64,000 nt of DNA from Segatella paludivivens DSM 17968 = JCM 13650 (GTDB lineage Bacteria > Bacteroidota > Bacteroidia > Bacteroidales > Bacteroidaceae), in NCBI RefSeq assembly GCF_000373185.1, contig NZ_KB890682.1, positions 1 through 64,000 on the forward strand. The letters run 5' to 3'. A program made the position numbers and the translations under genes. The notes under the pieces are model-generated. The model did not search any database. It had not been told where the DNA came from and saw only the letters and a program-made list of their open reading frames with translations. This document shows, piece by piece, positions 15,537-25,263 of this stretch. The first letter of the stretch is position 1; the number at the start of each line of letters is the position of its first letter.

Positions 15537-16433
15537 ATGGAAACAAGAAAATTTATTATATGGGTTTCAATGGCGACGATGTTCGCAGCGTGTTCATCAG
15601 ATAAGAAGAGTTATGATGCCACTGGTACTTTCGAGACCACAGAAGTTACTGTAGCTGCCGAACAGACAGGACGTATAATGGCTTTTGATATAACAGAAGG
15701 ACAGAATATAGATTGCAGTAAGCAGGTAGGACTCATTGATACCGTGCAGTTGCAGCTAAAGACTATGCAGGTTGGAGTGACACGAGAAACTTTTGAAAAT
15801 CAGAAACCTGATGTGCAGAAACAGATTGCGGCATTGCGCCAACAGTTGGCTACTGCACAAAGAGAGCAGCGCAGGTCTGCTGGTCTGGTTAGAGACGGAG
15901 CGGCAAACCAGAAGCAGTTGGATGATGCTAACTCGGCAGTGCTCGTCTTGCGTCGCCAGTTGGAAGCACAGATATCTAGTTTGGGCAACAGTACCAGAAG
16001 TTTGTCTAGTCAGAGTAGTGCTACAGGAATAGAACGTTCACAGGTAATTGACCAATTGCGCAAATGCCATATCGTTGCTCCAATAAGCGGTGTCATACTT
16101 GAAAAGTATGTTGAGAAGGGCGATTTTGCCACAATCGGCAAACCGTTATTTAAGATAGCAGACATGAATAATGTTTATCTTCGTGCTTACATCACATCCG
16201 GACAACTTGAAAAGGTGAAAGTTGGTCAGAAAGTAAAGGTATTCAGTGACTATGGAGATAATAAACGCAAGGAATATAGTGGTACGGTTACATGGATATC
16301 TGAACATTCAGAGTTCACTCCAAAGACGATACAGACAGATGATGAACGTGCTGATCTTGTTTATGCTGTTAAAATACTTGTCAGGAACGATGGATTTATC
16401 AAACTAGGCATGTATGGTGAAGTGAACTTCTAG
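15537..16433 (+). CDS. HlyD-family periplasmic adaptor
   Basis: 298 residues. The N-terminus has a lipobox-like sequence (FAACSS), suggesting a lipid-anchored adaptor in the inner membrane. The order is lipoyl half (EQTGRIMAFDITEGQNI), coiled-coil hairpin rich in Q, R and L (about residues 85-165), second lipoyl half (KCHIVAPISGVILEKYVEKGDF) and beta-barrel part (ITSGQLEKVKVGQKVKVF). It bridges the ABC permeases and the TolC channel. It resembles YbhG. Confidence 0.87.
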   Translation: METRKFIIWVSMATMFAACSSDKKSYDATGTFETTEVTVAAEQTGRIMAFDITEGQNIDCSKQVGLIDTVQLQLKTMQVGVTRETFENQKPDVQKQIAALRQQLATAQREQRRSAGLVRDGAANQKQLDDANSAVLVLRRQLEAQISSLGNSTRSLSSQSSATGIERSQVIDQLRKCHIVAPISGVILEKYVEKGDFATIGKPLFKIADMNNVYLRAYITSGQLEKVKVGQKVKVFSDYGDNKRKEYSGTVTWISEHSEFTPKTIQTDDERADLVYAVKILVRNDGFIKLGMYGEVNF

Positions 16434-16455
16434 AGATAATTAAACAAAGCTTATC

Positions 16456-17919
16456 ATGACAGCGATAGAAATAAATAATGTCACCAAACACTTCGGTAAA
16501 GTTTGTGCGCTAGACGATGTCTCGCTAAGTATAGACCAAGGAGAACTCTTTGGTATAATTGGTCCTGACGGAGCCGGTAAGACTACTCTTTTCCGCATAC
16601 TTGCCACATTGCTTGTTCCAGAAACAGGCGCAGCATCTGTTGATGGCTTTAACACCTTGACAATGATGCGTGACATCAGAAAGCGTGTGGGGTATATGCC
16701 TGGTAAGTTTTCGTTGTATCAAGACCTTACTGTAGAGGAAAATCTTAAGTTCTTCGCTACGCTTTTTGATACTACGGTAGAAGCAAACTATGATTCAATA
16801 CGTGATATCTATTCACAGATTGAACCATTCAAGAACAGACGTGCTGGTGCTCTTTCTGGAGGAATGAAACAGAAACTTGCTCTTTCATGTGCCCTAGTGC
16901 ATAAGCCCAGCGTGCTTTTTCTTGATGAACCAACTACTGGTGTAGACCCAGTTTCACGCAAGGAATTCTGGCTTATACTGCAAAAATTGCGTGATGCTGG
17001 AATGACAATAATTGTGTCTACTCCATATCTTGATGAAGTGCGCCAATGCGGTAGGATAGCCTTTCTAAATAAAGGGAAAATATGTGGGGTAGGTGCTCCT
17101 GATGAAATATTGAATGAATTTAAAGATGTATTCTGCCCAGAACCGTTATCGCATTCAGATGAAGCAAAGCTTTCTGAAGATAATGATGTGATTGTTGTTG
17201 ATGGATTGTGCAAGACATTTGGTACATTCCATGCTGTAGACCATATATCCTTTAGGGTACATAGAGGTGAAATATTCGGATTTCTTGGAGCCAATGGAGC
17301 CGGAAAAACGACAGCAATGCGCATGTTAACAGGATTAAGTCAGCCTTCTGGCGGTAAAGCTACTGTAGGCGGTTATGATGTATCTACGCAATACGAGCAG
17401 ATAAAGAAGCATATTGGTTATATGAGTCAGAAGTTCTCTTTGTATGAAGACCTAAAGGTATGGGAAAATATACGTCTTTTTGCTGGTATATATGGCATGG
17501 ATGATAAAGAGATTGCATCAAAGACCGATTCTTTGCTAAGTCGTCTAGGAATGAGTGAACATAAGAATACCATTGTTAAGGAACTGCCGCTTGGATGGAA
17601 ACAGAAGTTGGCTTTCTCGGTATCTATATTCCATAAACCCGATGTTGTATTCCTTGATGAACCAACTGGAGGTGTAGATCCGTCAACACGCAAGGAATTT
17701 TGGACATTGATATATGAGGCAGCAGCCGAAGGCATAACAGTTTTCGTAACAACTCACTATATGGATGAGGCTGAATATTGTGACCGCATATCCATCATGG
17801 TTGACGGACAGATAAAAGCTTTAGGAACTCCGTCACAACTCAAAAGCCAGTTCGGAGTTAACAACATGGACAGTGTGTTCACGATGTTAGCAAGAAAGGC
17901 ACAACGAAAATCAGACTGA
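16456..17919 (+). CDS. ABC transporter, two fused ATPase domains (YbhF-like)
   Basis: 487 residues with two nucleotide-binding domains. Domain 1 (about 1-235) has Walker A GPDGAGKTT (Asp in place of the common Asn), signature LSGGMKQK and Walker B VLFLDEPTTGVDP. Domain 2 (about 245-487) has Walker A GANGAGKTT, a degenerate signature LPLGWKQK instead of LSGGxxQ, and Walker B VVFLDEPTGGVDP. This two-domain layout with an altered second signature is usual for YbhF/RbbA relatives. It should power the two downstream ABC-2 permeases. A change of His to Pro in the first switch region (VSTPYLDE versus VTTHYMDE in domain 2) suggests unequal sites. Confidence 0.92.
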   Translation: MTAIEINNVTKHFGKVCALDDVSLSIDQGELFGIIGPDGAGKTTLFRILATLLVPETGAASVDGFNTLTMMRDIRKRVGYMPGKFSLYQDLTVEENLKFFATLFDTTVEANYDSIRDIYSQIEPFKNRRAGALSGGMKQKLALSCALVHKPSVLFLDEPTTGVDPVSRKEFWLILQKLRDAGMTIIVSTPYLDEVRQCGRIAFLNKGKICGVGAPDEILNEFKDVFCPEPLSHSDEAKLSEDNDVIVVDGLCKTFGTFHAVDHISFRVHRGEIFGFLGANGAGKTTAMRMLTGLSQPSGGKATVGGYDVSTQYEQIKKHIGYMSQKFSLYEDLKVWENIRLFAGIYGMDDKEIASKTDSLLSRLGMSEHKNTIVKELPLGWKQKLAFSVSIFHKPDVVFLDEPTGGVDPSTRKEFWTLIYEAAAEGITVFVTTHYMDEAEYCDRISIMVDGQIKALGTPSQLKSQFGVNNMDSVFTMLARKAQRKSD

Positions 17920-17923
17920 TAAT

Positions 17924-19012
17924 ATGACAACATTCATATCATTTATAATAAAAGAGGCACGCCATATACTGCGTGACCGTCGCACCTTACTTATACTTAT
18001 AGGTATGCCAATCGTGATGATGTTCCTGTTTGGATTTGCCATTACCACCGAGGTGCGTAATGTGCGCATTGTGCTTGTATCGTCTTCAATTGACAATAGA
18101 ACGCAGAAAATTACCAATCGTCTTGATGCATCAACATACTTTAATATCACGGCAAAGACGAGTAATACAGATGAGGCTAAGACTTTGCTCAAAGGAAATA
18201 AAGCAGATATGGCTATAGTTTTCAGTCCGAATTTTGCCAATCATATATATGATGGTGAGGCGAGAGTGCAGATTATTGCTGATTGTGCTGATCCAAACAT
18301 GGCGATACAACAGGCGAGCTATGCCAGTCAGATAATACTTTCAGAACTGACTTCGGTAGGAGTTGCGAATGGTGGGGCATTGATAAAGCTGATGTATAAT
18401 CCACGAATGGAGAGTGCTTATAATTTTGTACCAGGAGTAATGGGAATGATCCTTATGATAATATGTGCGATGATGACTTCAATAAGTATTGTTCGTGAGA
18501 AGGAACGTGGCACGATGGAGATCCTGCTTGTGTCGCCCGTTCGACCTATACTTATTATTGTAGCTAAGATGATACCATATCTTGTTCTCGGCATTGTAGA
18601 TCTGATATTCATTCTAACTATATCATATTTTGTATTACATGTGCCTATAGCTGGTAGTCTGTTATCTCTTTCGGCAGTTTCTGTGTTATTTATAATAGTA
18701 GCGTTGTCGCTAGGACTCCTTATAAGTGTTCTTACCGAAACTCAGGTGGCAGCAATGTTAGCCTCTGGAATGATGCTTCTCATGCCTAGCATATTAATGT
18801 CAGGAATGATATACCCAATAGAGAGTATGCCAGTTGTGTTGCAGTTTATTGCTCATCTTGTGCCAGCTTCGTGGTTTATTTCTGCATGCAGAAAGATAAT
18901 GATAATGGGCGTAAGCATCACAATGGTTTGGAAGGAAGTGTGCGTTATGACAATTATGGCGATATTGCTTCTTACCATTAGTCTCAAAAAGTTCAAGAAA
19001 AGATTAGAGTAG
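17924..19012 (+). CDS. ABC-2 type permease (YbhS/YhhJ-like)
   Basis: 362 residues: a first membrane helix near residue 25, a large extracytoplasmic domain (about 45-175), then five helices from about residue 180 onward. The ABC-2 hallmark is EKERGTMEILLVSPVRPILIIVAK near residue 190, with the coupling Glu-rich turn that contacts the ATPase. It starts 4 bases after the ATPase stop. It probably forms a heterodimer with the next gene's product. Confidence 0.88.
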   Translation: MTTFISFIIKEARHILRDRRTLLILIGMPIVMMFLFGFAITTEVRNVRIVLVSSSIDNRTQKITNRLDASTYFNITAKTSNTDEAKTLLKGNKADMAIVFSPNFANHIYDGEARVQIIADCADPNMAIQQASYASQIILSELTSVGVANGGALIKLMYNPRMESAYNFVPGVMGMILMIICAMMTSISIVREKERGTMEILLVSPVRPILIIVAKMIPYLVLGIVDLIFILTISYFVLHVPIAGSLLSLSAVSVLFIIVALSLGLLISVLTETQVAAMLASGMMLLMPSILMSGMIYPIESMPVVLQFIAHLVPASWFISACRKIMIMGVSITMVWKEVCVMTIMAILLLTISLKKFKKRLE

Positions 19013-19016
19013 AATT

Positions 19017-20084
19017 ATGATACTGAGATACCTCATAGAAAAAGAGTTCAAGCAGATACGTCGTAATGCGTTTCTGCCAAAGATGATTATAATGTTTCCC
19101 ATTGTGATTATGCTTGTAATTCCTTGGATTACCAACTTGGAAATAAAAAACATCTCACTGCTGGTAGTAGACAATGACCGAACAACTACATCGCAACGGC
19201 TGGTACATGAGATGGAGGCTTCTAATTATTTCATCTTTAAAGGGATGTCTTCGTCTTACGATGAAGCCGTAAAGGAGATGGAAAAGGGGAATGCTGATAT
19301 CATAGCGGTGATACCACAGTATTATTCACGCGATCTTGTAAATGGTAATCCCACAAATGTTCTTATAGCCTCCAACTCTGTAAACGGAACAAAAGGTGCT
19401 ATGGGAGCTTCTTACTTGTCGAATATCGTTGTACCATCGACGGGCAAACTTCCGATATCAGTGCTTAATCTATTTAATATTTATCAGGACTATAAGGTGT
19501 TTATGATTCCGGCGCTAATGGCGATACTGCTTATTCTCTTTTGCGGTTTTATGCCTGCGCTCAATATAGTAGGCGAGAAGGAAGTAGGAACTATCGAACA
19601 GATAAATGTAACACCTGTAGGAAAGTTCTCGTTTATCATGGCAAAGATTATACCTTATTGGGTGATCGGACTCGTCGTGATGACAATATGCTTTATCCTT
19701 TCATGGGCTGTTTATGGTATCACGTCGGCAGGACCATTGGCGGTGATATATCTCCTAGCAATAATCATGGCACTTATTATGAGTTCGCTCGGACTTATCA
19801 TATCCAATTATAGTAGCACAATGCAGCAGGCAATGCTAGTAATGTGGTTCTGCATGGTATGTTTTATTCTTTTAAGCGGACTGTTCACGCCAGTCCGTAG
19901 TATGCCTGATTGGGCTCAATATCTAACAGAAATAAATCCAATGCACTACTTTATAGATGCAATGCGTATCGTGTTTATTCGTGGTGGAAGTCTTTTCGAA
20001 ATAATGCCTCAATTTATGGCGCTTATGTCCTTTTCAGCCGTTATGGGTACATGGGCAGTGGTGAGTTACAGGAAGAACAATTGA
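19017..20084 (+). CDS. ABC-2 type permease (YbhR-like)
   Basis: 355 residues with the same plan as its upstream neighbour: N-terminal helix, periplasmic domain, five C-terminal helices, and the ABC-2 turn GEKEVGTIEQINVTPVGK near residue 190. It is the last gene of the operon, 4 bases after the previous stop. No hairpin terminator is evident in the 137 bases that follow before the next promoter. Confidence 0.88.
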   Translation: MILRYLIEKEFKQIRRNAFLPKMIIMFPIVIMLVIPWITNLEIKNISLLVVDNDRTTTSQRLVHEMEASNYFIFKGMSSSYDEAVKEMEKGNADIIAVIPQYYSRDLVNGNPTNVLIASNSVNGTKGAMGASYLSNIVVPSTGKLPISVLNLFNIYQDYKVFMIPALMAILLILFCGFMPALNIVGEKEVGTIEQINVTPVGKFSFIMAKIIPYWVIGLVVMTICFILSWAVYGITSAGPLAVIYLLAIIMALIMSSLGLIISNYSSTMQQAMLVMWFCMVCFILLSGLFTPVRSMPDWAQYLTEINPMHYFIDAMRIVFIRGGSLFEIMPQFMALMSFSAVMGTWAVVSYRKNN

Positions 20085-20154
20085 TATATAACATATAATA
20101 AATAAATATTAAGAAATTCAGCGTGATTTTATTGATAAATTCACAAAAAGATAC

Positions 20155-20162
20155 TACCTTTG
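20155..20162 (+). promoter_or_regulatory. -7 promoter element for ndh
   Basis: TACCTTTG followed by CAG, 59 bases upstream of the ATG at 20222. It separates ndh from the efflux operon. Confidence 0.55.
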
Positions 20163-20221
20163 CAGAAGACTATTTTAGCTGACATTATTTATTAATTGTA
20201 TATTCATTATCATCATTCAGT

Positions 20222-21577
20222 ATGAGCTTAAACGTTGAAAAAGGAAACAAGAAAAGAGTCGTTATTGTAGGTGGAGGTTTCGGTGGTTTAAAATTGGCTA
20301 CCAGTCTGCGCCATTCAGGTATGCAGGTAATCTTGATAGACAAGAATAATTATCATCAGTTTCCACCACTGATCTATCAGGTGGCTTCTGCCGGCATGGA
20401 GCCTAGTTCAATTTCTTTCCCATTCAGAAAGATATTCCAGGATCGTAAGGATTTCTATTTCCGCATGGCTGAAGTTAGAGCTGTGTTCACGGATAAAAAG
20501 ATTATCCAAACATCAATAGGAAAGGTTGACTATGATTACCTAGTATTCGCAGCCGGAGCTACGACAAATTTTTATGGTAACAAGCATATTGCTGAAGAAG
20601 CAATGCCTATGAAGAATGTTGCCGAGGCTATGGGACTGCAGAATGCTATTCTTGCTAACCTTGAACGTTCGATTACTTGTGCCAATAATGTTGAGCGTCA
20701 GGAATTACTCAATGTTGTTATCGTTGGTGGTGGAGCAACTGGTGTAGAGGTTGCCGGTGTACTTTCAGAGATGAAGCATACGATTTTGCCTCATGACTAT
20801 CCAGATTTGGACAGCAGTCTGATGAATATATATCTTATTGAAGCAGGCAATCGCCTTCTTTCTGCTATGTCACCAGAATCTTCAGCTAAAGCAGAGGAGT
20901 TCCTGCGTAAAATGGGTGTAAACATATTGCTAAATAAGAAGGTTACTGATTATCGTGACCACAAGGTTGTGCTTGCTGACGGAAGCGAAATAGCTACTCG
21001 TACATTTATCTGGGTAAGTGGTATCGCTGGTGTTCAAATCGGCAATATGGATAAAGCTTTCTTGGGAAGAGGCAACCGTATTAAGGTTGATGAATATAAC
21101 AGAGTTACAGGCATGGAAGACGTATTTGCTATTGGTGATCAGTGTATCATGAGTGGTGATAAGGAATATCCTAATGGACATCCACAGTTGGCTCAGGTAT
21201 CAATACAGCAGGGAAAGCTACTTTCAAAGAATCTTCGTCGTCTTGTTAAAGGCAAGAGTATGACGCCATTCTCTTATAAGAACCTTGGCTCAATGGCTAC
21301 TGTAGGAAGAAATAAAGCGGTTGCAGAATTCAGTAAGATAAAGCTTCAGGGATTTGTTGCATGGGTTTTGTGGCTTGTTGTTCACCTTCGCTCTATACTT
21401 GGTGTTCGCAATAAGGTTATCGTTTTGCTAAACTGGATATGGAACTATTTCAACTACAACCAGTCTCTGCGAATGATATTCTATCCAACGAAAGCTAAGG
21501 AAGTTATTGAGAGAGAGGCACGAGAGGCTGTTACTCATTTGGGTGAAGATTTACTGAAAGAGGAGAATTGTGAATAA
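20222..21577 (+). CDS. ndh: Type II NADH:quinone oxidoreductase
   Basis: 451 residues. Two Rossmann folds are visible: the FAD-binding VVIVGGGFGGLKLATSL at the N-terminus and the NADH-binding LNVVIVGGGATGVEVAGVL around residue 165. FAIGDQC near residue 305 is the second FAD motif. A C-terminal hydrophobic helix (about 380-400, VAWVLWLVVHLRSILG) and an amphipathic tail anchor it to the inner face of the membrane. It passes electrons from NADH to quinone without pumping ions. Related FAD oxidoreductases exist, but the length and the tail favour NDH-2. Confidence 0.88.
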   Translation: MSLNVEKGNKKRVVIVGGGFGGLKLATSLRHSGMQVILIDKNNYHQFPPLIYQVASAGMEPSSISFPFRKIFQDRKDFYFRMAEVRAVFTDKKIIQTSIGKVDYDYLVFAAGATTNFYGNKHIAEEAMPMKNVAEAMGLQNAILANLERSITCANNVERQELLNVVIVGGGATGVEVAGVLSEMKHTILPHDYPDLDSSLMNIYLIEAGNRLLSAMSPESSAKAEEFLRKMGVNILLNKKVTDYRDHKVVLADGSEIATRTFIWVSGIAGVQIGNMDKAFLGRGNRIKVDEYNRVTGMEDVFAIGDQCIMSGDKEYPNGHPQLAQVSIQQGKLLSKNLRRLVKGKSMTPFSYKNLGSMATVGRNKAVAEFSKIKLQGFVAWVLWLVVHLRSILGVRNKVIVLLNWIWNYFNYNQSLRMIFYPTKAKEVIEREAREAVTHLGEDLLKEENCE

Positions 21578-21636
21578 AAAATGTGAATGTAACAAGTTGA
21601 TAAAACTATTGTAGCATTTTTGTAACAACTATTTAA

Positions 21637-21644
21637 TACTTTTG
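21637..21644 (+). promoter_or_regulatory. -7 promoter element for DUF47-pit
   Basis: TACTTTTG followed by CAG. It includes the TTG that would otherwise extend the next gene upstream, so translation must start later, at 21690. Confidence 0.6.
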
Positions 21645-21689
21645 CAGCGTAAAAATATTAATTATTATAAAGTGATTAAAAAGAACAAG

Positions 21690-22340
21690 ATGATGAACAA
21701 TTCTTTTTTTAGCAAATTCGGTCCTAAAGAACCAAAGTTCTTTGACTATCTGAAACAGGTTTCTGAGATACTCTTGGCAGCATCTGAAATGTTACAAGGT
21801 GCTCTAGAATGCCAAACAGGCGAAGAACGCAAAGAATTCTTTCGTAAAATAAAAGAAAAGGAACGTTTAGGGGATGAATTGTCTCATAAAATTTTCGAAG
21901 AACTAAGTTCTTCTTTCATCACTCCTTTCGATCGTGAAGATATCCATCTTCTAGCAGACAAACTCGATGATGTTATTGACAGAATCAATAGTTGTGCAAA
22001 GCGTATAGCAATATACAATCCAAAGAAGAATAATCCTTATGAGAAGTCTTTGGGTGAAATTGTAAAGAAAGGTGCTGAATGTATTGATGACGCAATGGAA
22101 GAACTTGGTTCTATTCGTAAGAACGCAGCAAAACTGAAACTGCATTGCAAGACCTTACACGATCTTGAAAATGAGGCTGATGATGTTTACGAAACTGCTA
22201 TCATTAACTTGTTCGAGGAGGAGAAAGACGGAATCGAACTAATCAAGATGAAGGAAATCCTGAATGAACTTGAAAAGACTACTGATGCTGCAGAACACGT
22301 TGGTAAGATCTTAAGAACGATTATCGTAAAATATGCGTAA
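21690..22340 (+). CDS. DUF47 (PhoU-like) phosphate transport accessory protein
   Basis: 216 residues, almost entirely helical, of the DUF47/PhoU-like four-helix family. The segment SHKIFEELSSSFITPFDREDIHLLADKLDDVIDRI is the family's most conserved part (quoted here in its shape: FITPFDREDI then LADKLDDVID). It begins 26 bases before the PiT transporter gene and such pairs are common; the protein probably modulates that transporter. The upstream TTG at 21642 overlaps the promoter, so ATG 21690 is chosen. Confidence 0.88.
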   Translation: MMNNSFFSKFGPKEPKFFDYLKQVSEILLAASEMLQGALECQTGEERKEFFRKIKEKERLGDELSHKIFEELSSSFITPFDREDIHLLADKLDDVIDRINSCAKRIAIYNPKKNNPYEKSLGEIVKKGAECIDDAMEELGSIRKNAAKLKLHCKTLHDLENEADDVYETAIINLFEEEKDGIELIKMKEILNELEKTTDAAEHVGKILRTIIVKYA

Positions 22341-22365
22341 TTGACGTAATAATATATAAGTATCT

Positions 22366-23382
22366 ATGATATTACTTATCTCAATTATCCTTTTGGCGTT
22401 GATGTTTGATTTCATCAATGGTTTCCATGATGCAGCAAACTCTATTACAACAATAGTTACAACGAAAGTGCTCACTCCGTTTCAAGCGGTGATATGGGCA
22501 GCATTCTTCAATTTTGTAGCTTTTTTCATCTCAAAATATATAATAGGTGAGTTTGGTATTGCCAACACTGTTTCAAAAACTGTTTATGAGCAATATATTT
22601 CGTTGCCAATAATTCTTGCAGGTGTTATTGGTGCCGTTATATGGAACTTGCTTACATGGTGGAAGGGTATTCCTTCTTCTTCATCACATACTCTTATCGG
22701 TGGCTTTGCCGGTGCTGCAATTATGGCAAACGGCTTTCAGGCTATTCAGAGTTCTGTGATTATGAAGATTGCAGCATTTATTCTTTTGGCTCCTTTTATT
22801 GGTATGGTAATAGCATTTTTTATATCAATGCTAGTGCTGTATGTCTGCCGAAAGATGAATCACACTAAAGCTGAGGTTTGGTTCAAACATCTTCAGCTAG
22901 TATCTTCAGCCCTATTCAGTATTGGACATGGTTTGAATGACTCTCAGAAGGTAATGGGTATAATCGCTGCTGCCCTTGTTGCAGCTCATCCGCTTCATCT
23001 TGGTCTGGGAATACATTCTGTAGAGGATATGCCTGATTGGGTGGCTTTCTCTTGTTTCTTTGCTATTTCAGCTGGAACAATGTCAGGAGGTTGGAAAATC
23101 GTTAAGACGATGGGCACAAAGATTACAAAGGTAACTCCGTTTGAAGGAGTTGTCGCAGAGACATCTGGTGCCTTGACATTATTCCTTACAGAATATTTAA
23201 AGATTCCTGTTAGTACAACTCATACCATAGCTGGATCTATTATGGGAGTAGGAGCTACAAAGCGACTATCAGCTGTAAGATGGGGCGTTACAAAGGATTT
23301 GATGGTAGCATGGCTTCTCACCATTCCTGTAAGTGCTATTCTTGGAGCACTAGTTTATCTATTAGTGTCACTATTCTTGTGA
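22366..23382 (+). CDS. pit: PiT-family inorganic phosphate transporter
   Basis: 338 residues with about ten membrane helices. Both PiT signatures are present: DFINGFHDAANSI near residue 15 and PVSTTHTIAGSIMGVGATKR near residue 285. Members carry phosphate (often as a metal-phosphate complex) with H+ or Na+. It is co-transcribed with the DUF47 gene, and a strong hairpin follows its stop. Confidence 0.92.
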   Translation: MILLISIILLALMFDFINGFHDAANSITTIVTTKVLTPFQAVIWAAFFNFVAFFISKYIIGEFGIANTVSKTVYEQYISLPIILAGVIGAVIWNLLTWWKGIPSSSSHTLIGGFAGAAIMANGFQAIQSSVIMKIAAFILLAPFIGMVIAFFISMLVLYVCRKMNHTKAEVWFKHLQLVSSALFSIGHGLNDSQKVMGIIAAALVAAHPLHLGLGIHSVEDMPDWVAFSCFFAISAGTMSGGWKIVKTMGTKITKVTPFEGVVAETSGALTLFLTEYLKIPVSTTHTIAGSIMGVGATKRLSAVRWGVTKDLMVAWLLTIPVSAILGALVYLLVSLFL

Positions 23383-23401
23383 TTTTATACAGATAATAAT
23401 C

Positions 23402-23458
23402 AAAACGTTACAAAAGAATGTGCAATTGAATGCATTGGTTTTCTTTTGTAACGTTTTT
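23402..23458 (+). terminator. Intrinsic terminator after pit
   Basis: AAAACGTTACAAAAGAA pairs with TTCTTTTGTAACGTTTTT across a loop that itself can fold, ending in a T-rich run. Confidence 0.75.
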
Positions 23459-23610
23459 CTTTTTATATCTGATAATATGATCGCATAATACTCTGTAAAT
23501 GCTTTAATTAGTTATTTTTTCTGATTTGCAAACTATCGTTAAAAGCCTTGTAAATAATTAAATATATATTATTGAAGTGTTGAAAATACTTTTTGAGAGC
23601 ACAAAAATTG

Positions 23611-23618
23611 TACCTTTG
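23611..23618 (+). promoter_or_regulatory. -7 promoter element for the TauE/SafE gene
   Basis: TACCTTTG; its last G begins the GTG at 23618, which therefore cannot be the start codon. Confidence 0.6.
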
Positions 23619-23635
23619 TGCGAAAAATAAAAAGG

Positions 23636-24469
23636 ATGACAGTTTTAACATTTACAATTATTTTAATCTGTTCGGCTTTCCTTGCTGGACTTCTCGGCTC
23701 GCTTACGGGCTTAGGTGGTGGAGTGGTAGTGATACCAGTATTGACGCTTTGTTTTAATATTGATTTTCATTATGCCATAGGTGCAGCCCTTGTTGCTTCA
23801 ATAGCTACATCTTCTGGTTCGGCCAGTGCTTATGTAAAAGAGGGTATAACCAATATTCGTCTTGGAATGTTCTTGGAGATAGCTACCACGATTGGTGCTG
23901 TTGGCGGAGCTATTATAGCCTTGTGGATGCCAACTAACATTATTGCTGTTATCTTTGGTTTGGTATTGATTTTGACTTCTGCCATGCAAATGCGTAGAAA
24001 GGTTGATCATACAAATGTCGTGGGAAGCGAGTTAGCACGCAAACTAAAGCTATATGGTACTTATCCTACTAAAGATGGTGAGAAAAAATACGAACTTACA
24101 AATGTTGGTGGAGGATTTTCTGTTATGCTTGGTGCTGGAGTCCTTTCAGGTCTTCTTGGTATTGGTAGTGGTGCCTTAAAGGTGCTCGCTATGGATGCTG
24201 CAATGAAAGTTCCATTTAAAGTAAGTACAACAACGAGTAACTTTATGATAGGTGTTACTGCTGTTGCTTCAGCAGTTGTTTATATTCAGAGAGGATACAT
24301 TGCTCCAGGAATAGCTTTCCCAATAATGATAGGAGTCTTGGGCGGTTCGCTTTTTGGTGCCAGACTCTTGAAAAGACTCGATGTAACCGTGTTGAGAAAG
24401 ATATTTGTCTTTGCCATTCTGTTGGTTGCGATAAATATGATATATAATGGTATAATGGGTAAATTTTAA
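23636..24469 (+). CDS. TauE/SafE-family membrane exporter
   Basis: 277 residues with about eight membrane helices in two halves. Family signatures appear twice: GLLGSLTGLGGGVVVIPVL near the N-terminus and GVLSGLLGIGSGALKVLAM around residue 170. Members are proposed to move sulfite or organosulfonates across the inner membrane; the substrate here is unknown. The ATG at 23636 is preferred over GTG 23618, which lies inside the promoter. The DUF1634 gene starts 5 bases after the stop, a common pairing. Confidence 0.88.
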   Translation: MTVLTFTIILICSAFLAGLLGSLTGLGGGVVVIPVLTLCFNIDFHYAIGAALVASIATSSGSASAYVKEGITNIRLGMFLEIATTIGAVGGAIIALWMPTNIIAVIFGLVLILTSAMQMRRKVDHTNVVGSELARKLKLYGTYPTKDGEKKYELTNVGGGFSVMLGAGVLSGLLGIGSGALKVLAMDAAMKVPFKVSTTTSNFMIGVTAVASAVVYIQRGYIAPGIAFPIMIGVLGGSLFGARLLKRLDVTVLRKIFVFAILLVAINMIYNGIMGKF

Positions 24470-24474
24470 GGACT

Positions 24475-24858
24475 ATGGAATTGATGAATGAAAATAAGAA
24501 GATGCAGCAGTTGATAGGTTCAACTCTGCGCATCGGTGTAATGACGGCGTGTTGCATTGCTGTTCTCGGTGGAGCATACTATTTGATATGTCACGGTTCT
24601 GAGCCAGTGCCTGATTATTATAAATTTCATGGCGAACCATCATCATTGACTTCATTAAGTGGAATATTCGGTGGGTTGCTTCATTTAAAGGCTGCAAATT
24701 GGATACAATTAGGAGTATTAGTTCTTATGCTTACTCCAATAACCAGAATTTTACTTTCATTATTTGATTTTGCGCATCAGCGTGATTGGCTATACGTGAC
24801 CATAACGATGATAGTCTTTCTTGTAATATTGTCAAATTCACTTGGTGGAATATTATAA
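24475..24858 (+). CDS. DUF1634 membrane protein
   Basis: 127 residues with three hydrophobic helices (about 17-38, 75-93 and 101-121). DUF1634 proteins are typically encoded next to TauE/SafE transporters, as here, and are presumed accessory subunits. AAGGA lies just upstream of the ATG. Confidence 0.85.
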   Translation: MELMNENKKMQQLIGSTLRIGVMTACCIAVLGGAYYLICHGSEPVPDYYKFHGEPSSLTSLSGIFGGLLHLKAANWIQLGVLVLMLTPITRILLSLFDFAHQRDWLYVTITMIVFLVILSNSLGGIL

Positions 24859-24869
24859 ATAAATATATT

Positions 24870-24900
24870 AATGCAGGAGTTTATCTCCTGCATTTTTTTT
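24870..24900 (+). terminator. Intrinsic terminator after DUF1634
   Basis: AATGCAGGAG and CTCCTGCATT form a perfect 10-pair stem with a 5-base loop, followed by a run of T. Confidence 0.92.
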
Positions 24901-25233
24901 ATAAATACCTTTTATCAGTTTTAGTCGATTTGCTAAATAAATATTTTTAGCCTATTATCTTTTCATAGAAAACAGCATGTAGAACACATAATATAAACGA
25001 ATATGCGAAATGCAAGGAGTTTTATAAACGCGTATTCTGTCTTTAAATTGTCTAGAAAGATTGCTTATATCGTATGTTAGTGGTGGAAGTGCATTCCTTT
25101 TTTGATAAAAAATATACCAAATTATTAGTTCATATTAGAAAATGTTGTATATTTGCTATTGAATTAAATTACACAGGTATGGCGTGTAACACTATTGTAA
25201 CTATAATGAAATAGATATAAATCAACAAAGCTG
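24901..25233. other. Gene-free stretch before the response regulator
   Basis: AT-rich DNA with no frame I can support as a gene. A 24-codon frame beginning near 25003 has no ribosome-binding site. A second weak -7 match (TATATTTG) lies near 25148. Confidence 0.5.
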
Positions 25234-25241
25234 TATCTTTG
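25234..25241 (+). promoter_or_regulatory. -7 promoter element for the two-component operon
   Basis: TATCTTTG followed by CAAC, 22 bases before the ATG at 25264. Confidence 0.62.
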
Positions 25242-25263
25242 CAACATCACAAATAATAAAGAC

